Below, one piece after another: positions 1 to 10,431 of a stretch of DNA of 23,101 nt. Location: the NCBI GenBank assembly GCA_019693395.1, contig JAAMXP010002920.1, positions 1 to 23,101 on the forward strand. The letters run 5' to 3'. Origin of the DNA: Ettlia oleoabundans (taxonomy: Eukaryota; Chlorophyta; Chlorophyceae; Chlamydomonadales). Numbering within the stretch: position 1 is the stretch's first letter; the number at the start of each line of letters is the position of its first letter. Under the pieces are notes generated by a model. That model did not search any database. It saw only the letters and a list, made by a program, of their open reading frames with translations, and was not told where the DNA came from. A program made the position numbers and the translations under genes.

Positions 1-253
1 GTGGGGGGAGGGAGGTGGGTCGGTGGGTGCCTGTGTGTGTGTGTGAAGGCTGGCTGTGATGTGATACGGGGCGGCTGCGATTGGCATTTGGACAGAACCC
101 CGACCAAGTTACTCTAATGCATGCGGGGCCAGCAGGAGGAGATGACACGGACCAGGTGAAACATCTGCCTCCTGCCAAGCCATACAGGGCTGCCTGCTGC
201 TGAAGGGCACCACGCAAGCGATGCAGCCGGGCAGCGAGGCTGCATTGACCCAC
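1..253 (-). other. Intron of the RecG gene running off the left edge
   Basis: The donor GTGGGT follows ...PDREQ at 254. No further RecG motif (IV, V, VI) is readable in the remaining bases. The first 45 bases hold G-runs (3-8, 10-12, 17-19, 25-27) and a short GT repeat. On the coding strand these are C-rich, as expected near an acceptor that would lie just outside the window. Confidence 0.6.
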
Positions 254-3200
254 CTGCTCCCTATCTGGGCTGTTGTCCTGCAGCATGCGAGTGTGTACGG
301 GTGTGCGCCCCGTCGGCAGCTCCTGGATCACCACCTGAGCCATGCTGCCGTACTCAATGAGCGCCTGGGTGCGTGGGATGGGGGTGGCAGTCATGTGCAG
401 CACGTGGGGAGGCGGGGAGCCCTTGGCCAGCAGCCGCCCGCGCTGCTCCACCCCAAACCTGCGGTCACACATGCAGCGGCCACCCTGGTTGTCACTGCAG
501 CTGTCGCGTGCTGGGGCTGGGCATGATGAGATGCGCAGCAGAAAGGCATGTGGAATGTGGCGCCACTGGCATAGACGTCAGGGGCACAAACCTGTGCTGC
601 TGCCCCCAGCTGCACCAAACACGCCGACTGCCCAGCCACCTGTGTTTTTCATGCCGTGTGGGGCAGCACAGCGTACAACACTCACTTGTGCTGCTCGTCC
701 ACCACCGCCAGCCCCAGGCGCTTGAACAGGGTGGTGTCGGATATGAGGGCGTGGGTGCCAACGGCAATGTCAATCTCGCCATTCGCCAAGCTCTCATCCA
801 CTTGCGAACGTGCCTTGCCCCGCACCGACCCTGTCACCTGCGCCACAGAGCCTCCCACACTTGGCTGAGCTTCCCCTGTGTCTCTTAATCGTGAAGCAGG
901 CGGTCATGCAAGCAGCAGGCAGGCAGCAAAAAGGGCTGAGAGCATGTGATGAGCGTTTCAAGACACGGCCGCAGTAGAGCAGATGCTGGCAACCGGGATG
1001 CTGCCCCACAGTGCACCCACCAGTGCAATGCGTGGCTGCTTAAAGCCCCGCACACCAGCCTTGCCAGCAGCCCTGTTGATAGCTTGCACCAGGGTTTGCA
1101 GGTTGCGGTAGTGCTGCTCCGCCAGGATCTCGGTGGGGGCCTGAAGCGGGGGGATGGGGGTTGGAGTAAAGGGGCATGCCAGAGTTGTGACAGCAGCTCC
1201 CAACAGGCAGAGTTGGCAGCTATCCACCACCCCCAGCTTGGCTGGCTGATTGAAAGTACCAATCTAACGACTGTGCTGCAGCATGGCTGTATGCGGCGCA
1301 ATGTGGTGACACTTGGGCCGGGCGGTGACGGGCCTGCCAAGCTGGCACACCCCGCTTCTCACCATAATGGCACCCTGATAGCCCGAGCCTACTGCCGCCA
1401 GCAACGCCAGAAACGCCACTGCTGTCTTGCCGCAACCGACATCACCCTGCAGTTTGCCTCACACTCAGCATGGACTGGCGCAGCAGTTGGGGGCCAAGCT
1501 GGGGCCACATGGCAGGCAGGCGCAGCTGAAACGTGAGGTTGAGTGCACCTGCAGGAGGCACTGCATGGGCGGCCAGCCCTGCATTTGTTTCAAGATGCTA
1601 TCAAGCGCCGCTTGCTGCCCATTGGTCAGCTCGTAGGGAAGGGCATCACGCGCTAGTTGCAACAGCAGGCTGCTTCCAACCTTCACGCCGCTGTCAAGTC
1701 CCGCGCTGCAAGCAGGCAGCCCACAGGAGAAAGGGAGTGCAGGCTGGCTTTAGAAGAACAGCTTCACTGGACGCTCCACCATCCTTCACGCGCACTCCCT
1801 CAAAGGTCAACCTCAAACACAGCACAGCCCTGCCAATCCAGCGACCTAGCAGGTGTCACTCATGGCCCTGGTCCTCCACGCCATGTGTACCCATGTGCCT
1901 GTGGCTGACCCTCACCCCGCCATGTTGCGCTGCACCAGCATTTTGAGCTGCACACCCAGCAACTCTTGGAAGGCCAGCCGCTGCCGCGACTCCTCCAACT
2001 GCGCCTCACCGCTAGGCTTGTGCACGCCTTGCAGTGCGCACATCAGCGGCAGCAGCTGATACTGCTCACGCATCCAGTCTGGCAGCGGGTCCTGTAGCCT
2101 GCCGGCGTCCTCTGCCTCCTGCGCACAAGCACGGGTGAGGCACATAGTGTTTCAGCTAAGCAATGCAACTAAAAGTGAGTAGGCAGCTTCAAGCCGTGCT
2201 GGCAAGTCCATGCCGTGAGATCTGGCCCCCAAGTTATGAACCACCCTGCAAACCGGCGTGGTAGCAGGTAGCCGCCGCGCCCCCCCCCGCCCCAAGCCAC
2301 CTGTGCCACAGCCAGCGCCTTGTCTACCAGCTTGGCCATCTTGTCGGGGGTGATGCCGCCCTTGGAGGGGTGCACCACCCGTACCTGGGCGCTGCTGTGC
2401 GCCTGGCAGAAGGCTTCCCGCGCCTCCTCCACCGACAAAACCTTCCAGCTGCCCGACACAAACTGCCAAGTGTCTGCAGGATGGCAAGGGAATTTCAGCT
2501 GGGAGCGCTCATCTACGTGCATGTCAGGTCATTGTAGTGGTGCAGGTGTGTGTAGGGAGGCTGCAGAGGTATAGTGGGTGACCTGAATCCCTGAGGGCGG
2601 CAGCGAAGGGTTGGGCAGGGAGCAGCTCTGGGTTTGAAACATGCAGAGCCTTGCGGGAACAAAAACAGCTCCATCCATCCGAGCATCCAAAGCTCAAGTC
2701 ACACAAATACCAGCTTCCACCACACCGGGTATCTGAAAACTACCCAAGAGCAGGGCAGGACGGAGGCAGCACGTTGGTAGGGCACGCCATGAATCACAAC
2801 ACACCCTGCCCTCCGCTGTGGCTTGTCTGTTGATGCTTGACAGGCCCTGACAGGACCACCACATCCCCTGCTCCTCGCAGACTAGTTGCCTTCTGGTGCA
2901 CCGCCCAAGGGCCGGCATAAGTGGGTCGGAACTCAAAAACCTGCACACGCCGCAGCATACATACATCAACGGTTGGCCACAGATGCAGACTGGCAGCCTG
3001 GTCTTGCCAACCTGCTTGTCACAGAGGATGCAGCTGACGAGGCGCTTGCTATAGGCCACGTTATCTTCCATGCATTTGAGCGGTGCAGCAGCCAACAGCA
3101 TGAGCAGTGGCACCAACCCTACATGTACGGATGCATTCCAGCAAAGGGCAGGCCATCCATGCTGCCCTACCTGCAGCTTGCATCTTCTGCCCGTGTACAA

Positions 3201-6200
3201 TTCTAATGGTAGCCACGGCACGTCCAAACCCGCTTCTGAAGGGTGCAGTGCTTCAAATGCAGCAGTGAGGAAGAGCCCCTTGGGTGACTTGTTGACAACC
3301 TGCACGGGGTAATAGCGCAAGGAGGTGGAGAGATGAACAATGGCTGTTGAGCAGTTACTGGCACTCCTACCACTTCAAGCATCAGTGCCAACCAAAACAG
3401 GGAGGGTGACGCCCCCAGCAGCTTGTGAGGGCAGGAGTGAGGCAATGTGCTGCATGCTGGCATCACCACCGCAGTACGGAGGCTCATATGCCCTCACCGG
3501 TGGTTTGATGCGGCGGGCAACCAGCGTGACCACCGGGTTGTCGTCACCCTCCTCAGGCAGCCTGCCGGGCTGTGAGGTGAGAAGGCGCGTGGGGTAGCAG
3601 TCGAGCAGCTGGCCGATGCTGAGGATGCCCTCACGCTCCAGCTGCCTGCGGGGTGCACAAGGCAGCAGACAAAACCCTAAGTTTGGGCACTGCACTTAAT
3701 GACTCGCCTGCTTGGACGGCATGATGGAGCGCAGCTACCAGGGCATCCCTCTATTTTAGAGTGCACCACCGCACACGTGGCCTGTGCTCACTTGTGTTCA
3801 TACGCAGTAAAGACGCGAGGCCGCTTCAGCTGGCTGAGGGGTGTGGTGAGGAAGCTGTAGCGCAGCTCCACAGACTGCTGCAGCTCCCTCCAGCCCTGCT
3901 GCAGCAGTTCCACCTTGGCCCGCCTGCACAATATGGATGGCTCGGTTTCCCTCCTGTGAACCCGGTAAACTGCTCGCACCAATCAAGCAGCCTGCGTCTC
4001 GTGCGGATGTGCAGATGCGGTACTGCCACATGTTTCTCGATCGTTGCTGCACAAACCGTACCAACTTGTGTAAGCAGCAGCTGCAGAAAGCCAGGCTATG
4101 GTGAGATGGGGCGGCTGCGCACCTGTCCTGCCCAGCCAGACCAGCCCCCTCACGCGTCTCCATCTCCGCCTCCACCACTGGGTCCCAGGCGTCCCACTCC
4201 TGCTGCTGCTGCTGCTGGGCTGCCCCTGCCGCAGGTGCAGTGACTGCAAGGCTATCCACGAGGCTGGAGCTGCGGGCAGCTCGACTGAAAGGGCTGACAG
4301 GCTTGCGTCTCTTGGCAGCTGGCTTTGCGGTGCTCTGGCTGTCGTGGACAAGGCTGTCAACCCAGCCGCACCAGGAACCGCCTTGTTGCCAGACAGCGGA
4401 GTGCAGGCGAGACTGGAGGTCGCCATCTGCAGCAGAGCCGGTGGACAGCGCCGGTGGACAGAGCAAAAGTGCGGCAGTAAACCCCTTTGGACAGGTGGAT
4501 GTTGTGCTGCTCCTGCGCAATAAAAGCACAACGTGGCAGCAACTGCATTAGAGAAATCTGTAACAACGGCCAAGCTGCCTCCCTGTCATCCAGCCCGTAG
4601 CCAGCAACCTACCAAGCGGCCCGGGCAGGTGCTGCAGCAGCCCCTGCAGCACAAGCAGGTTGTTGCGGCAGTCCACCACGGCCTGGTGGCTCTGCTGCGG
4701 CAGTTGACCAGAAAAGAAGTTGAAAAGTTCATCTAACTTCAATGAGTCAGGCTGGCCTGGGCTGCCCTTCTGAGAGCTGGGGAACAAGTGCTGCGCCAGC
4801 ATGTACGTGTCCAAGAAGCGAGCGTGGCGCAGCAGGGGCAGCCCCGCACGATTAGCCGCAGTTGTCAGTACTCGTAAGTCAAACTCTGCAGCAAGCAAAC
4901 AAGAAGAGGGCAAGGAAGAGAGGGGACAAGGTCACTGGTGGCAAGCACAGGCGGCGGACAAGAATCAAGCTACATCACATTCCATGCACAGCAGAATAGC
5001 CCATGTGCCGGCCGTATGGGCCATGGCGTAGTGGAGCATGTGTAAGCACTGGACATGGTGCAACAGTAAGCCTCAGCAGCAGGGAGGCACCCCGTGCCCA
5101 ATGTGGGTGCAGCAATGTATTGTGGGATGCCGCACACGTAAAAGGCTCACTCTTGATGTTGTGCCCAATCAGGACCAGGTAGCTGCCAGGCCCCGCCTCC
5201 TGTACTTGCTGGCGCAGGAAGCTGACAAAGCGGAGATACACCTCCTCAAATGGCCTGCCTTGCTCAGCCAGGAATGCATCGCTCAGGCCCGTCAGCGTGG
5301 CTACCCCTGGGTCCAGCGTCTTGCCTGCGGGTAGGCTCACAACGCCACGGAACTCTGCCCCGCTGCTGGCCGCCACCGCACCGCACTCAATGGGCACACA
5401 GCTGCGGCCAAGACCTGCACAGCGCACAGTGCACACAGCCGCACGAGTGGAGAAAGCCCAGCATGCCACTGGGCCAATCTTGACATGCCATGGCTGGCTA
5501 GGCACAAGAAGGCCTTGTTGGCCACCTGCCTAACCAATCGCTTACGTGTATGGAGTTGTGCCCGGCTGCTTCCAGCCATTAAAGGTTAGACGGGCACCGG
5601 CAGGGCCAGAACTACTTGCACATCTCCCAAAACTTGCCTGAGGTCTCAAGGTCAAATACAATGGGCACTGGCCGCAACAAAGTAGATTGGTCGGGTGGCT
5701 GGAAGGGATGGTGCAGCTGCTGCTCCAAGGTAAGATCCCACTCATCCAGGCCATGATGCACAAATGCGGCTTCTCCTGCGCCTGATGATGCTGCTGGTGC
5801 ATTCACTGGAACAGGGGCCTTCCGGCTCAGCATGGGTGCCCCACATCCATCATCCTGCCTGCTTGACATGCCCTGCAGAGTGCCTTGCTGCAGTTGCTGC
5901 TGCGTTGCTCCTGGTGTTGACTGCTGCTGAAGCACAGGCGGCGTGGTGCCCACAGCTGACGACGGCTGCTGTGGAACAGCACTGGAAGCAAAATTGCCAC
6001 CATCACCGCCACTTCCAGCCATGACCCTAGACCCCAGACCATAAACCTGCTCCAAGTCATCCAGCACGTGTTTCAGTTTGCTGCAAAACAGCAGACGCTG
6101 ATCTGGCAGCAAGCCGTCGTATTGCCAAGCTTGTTGCACTAAAGCTTGAGTTTCTAGTGTTGCAGGCAGCAGCCGTTGTTGAGCCAGGTACTCCAGGCTG

Positions 6201-6785
6201 TTGGCCTGCAACCCGGCGTGGGCAGGGTGAAGAGTCAACTGGGTCTGTCAGTTCCATAACCAACATACACTTGCCCAGTGCAGAGATGCGGAGACGCGTT
6301 GTAACTCAAGCTGAAACGGAAAGGACAGGTCGAGGCTGGCCGAGGAATGGATTGCCGCACTCACTATAAAGACGCTGAAACGATTTCCCTTCTTCCCTGA
6401 CTGGTTAGAGTAATACCAGTTAGCCTCAAATCGGATGCTTTTTTGCAAACAGTCTAGGTGTGCTGCCAGGCGTGCATGTTTTTCGGCCATGAACCGACTA
6501 GAGGCAGAGGCCTGCAACGGGTTTGATTCACCATGCTGGTTAGCACCACTCTTGCATGCAGGTAACACGGCAAATGAAGCCAGTGAGCTTATTACTATCC
6601 AAGGCAGCAGCTCAGCATGACAAACGTGGCCCATCTGACAGGCCACTGCCAATGTTGGGCCAACAAACAACCTTCAGCCTGCGCACCTGGCTGGCAGCAC
6701 CTCGTCCCGCCTGCACCACCAGGCTGCGAAGCCGCCCAGCTGAGCGCATCTTAGCGGGATGCAGCGCCACCGGGGCACGATGCAT
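254..6785 (-). CDS. RECG: Organellar RecG-type DNA helicase with N-terminal DEDDh exonuclease domain (3' end beyond window)
   Basis: Probably unwinds stalled forks and branched DNA in the plastid or mitochondrion. Exons (minus): 6785-6687, 6511-6365, 6205-5638, 5414-5151, 4885-4613, 4426-4123, 3923-3792, 3645-3498, 3299-3171, 2940-2805, 2473-2301, 2118-1916, 1705-1549, 1446-1363, 1140-1021, 837-686, 458-254; all phases match, giving 1098 residues. Residues 1-33 form an Arg-rich presequence. The exonuclease has FDLETSG (D267, E269), GHNIKKFD (D362) and HQAVVD (H426, D431), so the DEDDh set is complete. A linker with six Gln follows (about 451-552). RecG wedge/OB region is about 590-735; then LPYELTNGQQAAL, P-loop GDVGCGKT (912-919), APTEILAEQHY (940-950), TGSVRGKAR, GTHALI, DEQHKFGVEQR and MTATPIPR. 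Helicase motifs IV-VI lie beyond base 1. The start is the first ATG after an in-frame TAG at 6800-6798. The exonuclease fusion is unusual; RecG identity is firm, exons 9 and 10 less so. Confidence 0.87.
2474..2804 (-). other. 331-base intron of the RecG gene
   Basis: It lies between the exon ending VKHQQTSHSGGQ and the exon starting TWQFVSGSW. The donor is GTGTGT and the acceptor CCTGCAG. Nothing gene-like was seen in it on either strand. Confidence 0.6.
4200..4217 (-). repeat. (CAG)6 tract, poly-Gln in RecG linker
   Basis: Six CTG units on the plus strand read as CAG on the coding strand and encode six Gln in the linker between the exonuclease and RecG domains, just before EWDAWDP. Such tracts are common in chlorophyte proteins and may vary in length between strains. 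Confidence 0.9.
4613..5640 (-). other. DEDDh (DnaQ-like) exonuclease domain of the RecG fusion gene
   Basis: This domain spans the end of exon 3, exon 4 and exon 5 of the RecG gene. What is seen: Exo I motif VFDLETSG, followed by an IECGAVAA strand; Exo II as HNIKKFDLRVL; and Exo III as SHQAVVDCRNNLLV with His five residues before Asp. In the DnaQ/RNase T superfamily these residues bind two metal ions that hydrolyse DNA or RNA from the 3' end. All four acidic residues and the His are present, so the domain should be active. Whether the substrate is DNA or RNA cannot be told from sequence. Confidence 0.85.
5415..5637 (-). other. GC-AG intron inside the exonuclease catalytic motif
   Basis: The exon ends ACC TCA G and the intron starts GCAAGT, the standard strong GC donor context. 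The acceptor is TGTGCAG before GTCTTGG. Joining G to GT restores the Gly of DLETSG and continues in frame into LGRSCVPIECGAVAA. No GT donor nearby gives both the right phase and the motif. If the intron were retained, the frame would reach a stop within about 30 bases (TAG near 5612). Confidence 0.85.
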
Positions 6786-7211
6786 AACTCGCCCAAGCTA
6801 TCAACACAGCATTGTTTGGCCGACCACTCGGAAAGTTAACTTTTTTCTGGCAGACCCGCCTCTGTTACTCTTAAAACGGGCAGGATCGGGAAACAGAGCG
6901 ACAAGAACCGAAAACATGGGATGGTGCGAGTCAATCGAGTCATTGACTCCCGCTACTTGGGCCCCACCTGCACTGCTGTACTGCAAGGGCTAGAGTTTGA
7001 AACGTCTTTGAGCAATCTGGGGCCCGGTCTTGGGCGAGATCTGAACCATACTCGTGTACACGAGGTGTCCTTAACATTTGGTTGAAGGTATGGTAAACTT
7101 TGGTCTATGAGCCAGAGACAACAACAATTCCGTGGTGGCAGGAGCATGGAGAGAGCGGCGGTAGGGGTGGGGTGCGGCTGCGGAGCCAGTTCCACATTGC
7201 CTGGACATACA
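6786..7211. other. Intergenic: SHMT 3' region and RecG promoter
   Basis: Both flanking genes run on the minus strand, so this stretch must hold the 3' UTR of SHMT and the promoter and 5' UTR of RecG. No TGTAA signal for SHMT was found here on the minus strand. The clearest structure is a cluster of three GAGTCA/TGACTC motifs at 6928-6949. No gene was seen. Confidence 0.6.
6928..6949. promoter_or_regulatory. Cluster of three GAGTCA/TGACTC motifs upstream of RecG
   Basis: GAGTCA occurs at 6928-6933 and 6937-6942, and its reverse complement TGACTC at 6944-6949. The last two form a palindrome with a one-base centre. TGACTC is the core bound by GCN4/AP-1-type bZIP factors. The cluster is about 145-165 bases upstream of the RecG ATG. 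A regulatory role is inferred only from motif density and position. Confidence 0.35.
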
Positions 7212-10200
7212 TCACCAGTCACCGCCAGGCATCGCAAAGTTGCTGGCAAAGGCATGCACCTCTTCCTGCAGCTGCTGCACGTCCTGACGCGCCGCACCCT
7301 GGCTGACCAGGTACTGCTGGAAGTCCTTGAGCTTGCCTGGTGCTGGTGTCTCGGCCTTGCACTCCTGCACGCAGCATATGGTGGCAGCCATGGTGGAGTG
7401 CCTTGCGTAAAGTGCAGCAGAGCTAATTCATATATGGCCACTGAGGTTGAGAAGTGCATAGTGTATGCATATACTGTGTAAACTAAAGAATCGGCAAGTC
7501 CACAAAGCTGCGTTCAAGTGGTGACTACTCATCACGTGCCATCCTGGCTGCCCAGCACAGGTCCCCTTGCCTGCCAGCCTGCTCGCCATCTGCCTGCCTA
7601 CCTGCGCGATCTGCACACCCCTGTGCAGGAAGTCTGCCACCTTGACAAAGTCGGGCTCCCGGAAGCCGCGGGTGGTGAGTGCGGGAGTGCCGATGCGGAT
7701 GCCACCAGGCACCACCGCGCTCTGGTCGCCTGGCACGCTGTTCTTGTTGAGCGTGATGTGAACCAGATCAAGCACCTGCGTCGGTTAACACAATATATAT
7801 TTGGGTGTTGTTGCGTTGACAGCATGCGATGCTAGCACGTCGCCACGAAACCTAAGGGAGGTGTGGGAACTAATTGCAGCAGGCAGCATTTCACAAGCTG
7901 TTCCCCCTTCCCCTCTGCCCCTGTGATGCCTGCCTGCCTGCAAATGATGTTCTCACTTGCTGCACACGCGCGCCATCAATCCCATTTGGCTTGAGGTCCA
8001 CCAGGATCAAATGGTTGTCGGTGCCGCCACTCACAATCGTGTAACCCAGCTCGCTCAGCCTGAAAGCCAGCCAATGAAGAGATTAAAAGTTAAGCAGAGC
8101 AGCTCAACAATCTCCTCACTTATTTGCGGCAGATCGCAATCTACACACTTGCGACGTCCACCAACACACACCTGTCACGGCATGTTGTGTCCACCGCCCT
8201 GCCCACCTACAGCAGCAGCCTGTCCCTGTGATGCTCACCTGGCCGCCAGTGCGCGTGCATTAGCCACCACCTGCCGCTGGTACTCCTTGAACTCCTGTGT
8301 GTTGGCCATCCTGAGCGCAACAGCCAGGCCGCTGATGGTGTGGTTGTGTGGACCACCCTGCAACCCCGGGAACACTGCCTGGTTGATGTCTGACTCATAC
8401 TCCTTGCGGTAGAAGATGAGACCTGCATGGGGGGAGGTGTTTTTTTTGTTGTGTGACCGTGCGTGCGCATGCGTGGGTGTGTCCGTTGGGTGGGTGGGTG
8501 GGTGGTGGGGGTGGTGTGTTTTTTGGGGGGGCGGGCATGAGTTGAGGCGTGGTGGGATGACGAGGTAGTTGAAGACACAGCTATTATTATGCTTGAATGT
8601 AAATGACTGCAAAAAGCACCAACAGGGTACTACATTTCCACACACTCCAGCACCAGGCAGCTGCCGTGGCACTTGGCTGACGTTACAGCAGCAGGCATGA
8701 CACCAAACCCGCCAGCCAATGGCTCTCTTGGCACGGCGCCTTGCTCCCAAGCCATGGCTGCCTTTCACCACTCCCCATGACCACCAACCAGTAGCATAGC
8801 CCAGCGCACCTCCCCGTGGTCCCCTCAGGCTTTTGTGCGTTGTGGTGGTGACAATGTGAGCGTGTGGGAATGGCGACTGCACCACACCCGCTGCCACCAG
8901 GCCGCTGATGTGCGCCATGTCTGCCATAAGGTAGGCGCCGACGCTGTCCGCAATGCGCCGCATGCGCGCATAGTCAAAGTCACGAGAGTAGGCGGAGGCG
9001 CCTGCGATGATGAGGCGCGGCCGGAAGAGGGCTGCCGTCTTCTCCAGCGTGTCATAGTCCACCAGTCCCGTGGACTCATCAAGGCGGTACGGCATCGACT
9101 CAAAGTACACAGACGTCGCAGACACGCGCCGCTTGGGGGTCATAAACCCATGCGTCAGGTGGCCACCTGCAAGAAACATGGAGCGAACAGACAAGCAGGA
9201 GGGTGGTGAAGGAAGCTGGCGAGCAGCACAGCGGGCAACTTGGGAGGGTAATGGCTGCGCTTGACAGGGACCTCCATCCCTGCAGTTAGGCTCCAAGTCC
9301 ATCACAAGGCCTAACTGTAGATAGCCCACCATTTAGGTAGTCGCAGCCCAGGGGATACCCATGCACCCACCATGCGGCAGGTCCAGCCCCATGATGCGGT
9401 CATGCGGGTTGAGCAGCGCGGTGTAGACGGCAAAGTTGGCGGGCGAGCCCGACAGCGCCTGCACATTGACACCCCACTCAGAGGGGTCCAGCCCAAAGGC
9501 CTCCAGCGCACGCTTCTGCGGGGTACGACAGGGGGCCAAGCAACTCACGGATTTGCAAACATGCCAGTAGTTGCCAAGCTTGCCCGTGGCCTTCATGTAC
9601 TATTGCAATACAACAGAGCAAGCCCACTGTTGCTGGCCCGGTGCATTCCATCCTCCCTTCTTCCTTTAGAAGTGTCCTCCAGCACCTGGCACAGCCGCTC
9701 TGCCTGGTCGATAAACTCGTTGCCGCCGTAGTAGCGCGCCCCCGGGAGGCCTTCGCTGTACTTGTTGGTCATGCATGAGCCGACAGCCGTCATGACGGCA
9801 CGGGAGGTGAAGTTCTCGCTGGCAATCAGCTCGAGTCCAGTCATCTAGTGCAGGGAAAGCAGAATGGCACATGTAAGGGCGAAATAATCAAAGGCAGGCA
9901 GCGGGACGTCACACGGGCACACAGGACGGCCACGAGCGTTTCAAGTGGGTGACACAATCGAGCTGCTGGAATGCCGAATGCCCGCATCCCAGCAGGGTTT
10001 TGCAGAAGGCACCTGCCGCTTCCTTTCATTCCTGATGATGGTCGCAATCTCTGGATCAACCTCGTCGAGGGGACCATCATACTGGAACAGCTTGGGGGCT
10101 GCAGGAGGCGAAAGGAGCAGCGGCACTAAATGATGTTATGGCCAGCCCAGGCGGCGGCAGTCAACCCGCTGCGTTGCCCAGAGGCCCGCATACCCGCTCC

Positions 10201-10354
10201 ATGCATATTCCAGCGTACCTGCAGGTGGAGAGGCCAGCGTTGCGCGGCACTGCAGCCCGGTGCGCTGCTGCCGGGAAGGGCATCGCTTGGTGGCGGCGGC
10301 ACGGAGGCCGCGGTGGCCGACAGTGCTGGGAGCACTCAGCTGCATCCACACCAT
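7212..10354 (-). CDS. SHMT: Serine hydroxymethyltransferase, plastid type
   Basis: PLP enzyme that interconverts serine plus tetrahydrofolate with glycine plus 5,10-methylene-THF. Nine exons (minus): 10354-10219, 10098-10013, 9844-9686, 9515-9371, 9166-8810, 8422-8239, 8059-7957, 7775-7602, 7364-7212, giving 498 residues, the usual length with a presequence. Landmarks: [15 protein letters not shown] (77-91), [57 protein letters not shown] (D258, H261), [15 protein letters not shown] with PLP Lys287, [21 protein letters not shown] and [14 protein letters not shown] (Arg417). The start is the first ATG after an in-frame TAA, with a second ATG three codons on. Residues 1-60 are rich in Ser/Ala/Arg and end LQCRA, like an algal plastid transit peptide. 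The core resembles plant plastid SHMT ([17 protein letters not shown]) more than the mitochondrial form, as judged from memory. Confidence 0.95.
8423..8809 (-). other. 387-base SHMT intron with G-quadruplex-capable tract
   Basis: This is the longest SHMT intron, between RGPRGG and LIFYRKEY. It has donor GTGCGC and acceptor CATGCAG. The half near the acceptor carries a long G/T-rich run on the plus strand (about 8430-8531). No exon or nested gene was seen. Confidence 0.7.
8488..8502 (+). repeat. GGGT repeat, G-quadruplex-capable
   Basis: Four GGG runs separated by single T bases (GGGTGGGTGGGTGGG), followed by more G/T. Four G3 tracts with one-base loops are the textbook form of a very stable parallel G-quadruplex. 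The tract is in an SHMT intron on the template strand, about 65-80 bases upstream of the acceptor. Confidence 0.9.
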
Positions 10355-10426
10355 TGCTCCGACGGATTGTTTGGCTCCGGCAAGTCCCGGGTGGTAGGCG
10401 CTAGTGATGCAGGCCACAGGACAATG

Positions 10427-10431
10427 TTACA
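10427..10431 (-). terminator. Possible TGTAA polyadenylation signal for NC2-alpha
   Basis: TGTAA on the minus strand is the only copy of the chlorophyte polyadenylation signal found between the NC2-alpha stop and the SHMT start. It would give a 3' UTR of about 670 bases ending roughly 70 bases before the SHMT ATG. A five-base motif can occur by chance, so this is weak. Confidence 0.3.

Noticed and set aside
4548..4913. Exonuclease ending as its own gene at 4548
   Set aside because: The frame past 4613 is not conserved, a GTAGGT donor sits right after the domain, there is no polyadenylation signal, and the downstream RecG part would lack a start and a targeting sequence. The two-gene option is kept only as the refutation test of the fusion.
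6248..6670. A separate 140-codon minus-strand gene
   Set aside because: Its middle (about 6511-6365) is exon 2 of the RecG gene, bounded by good splice sites and in phase with both neighbours. The flanks are intron.
8235..9332. A 365-codon minus-strand open frame covering two SHMT exons
   Set aside because: It reads through two introns. The part between RGPRGG and LIFYRKEY has no family similarity and contains the GT-rich repeat. The spliced model restores the conserved SHMT sequence exactly.
10355..10417. SHMT start at 10417
   Set aside because: That codon is GTG. The first ATG in frame is at 10354, and nuclear genes rarely start with GTG.
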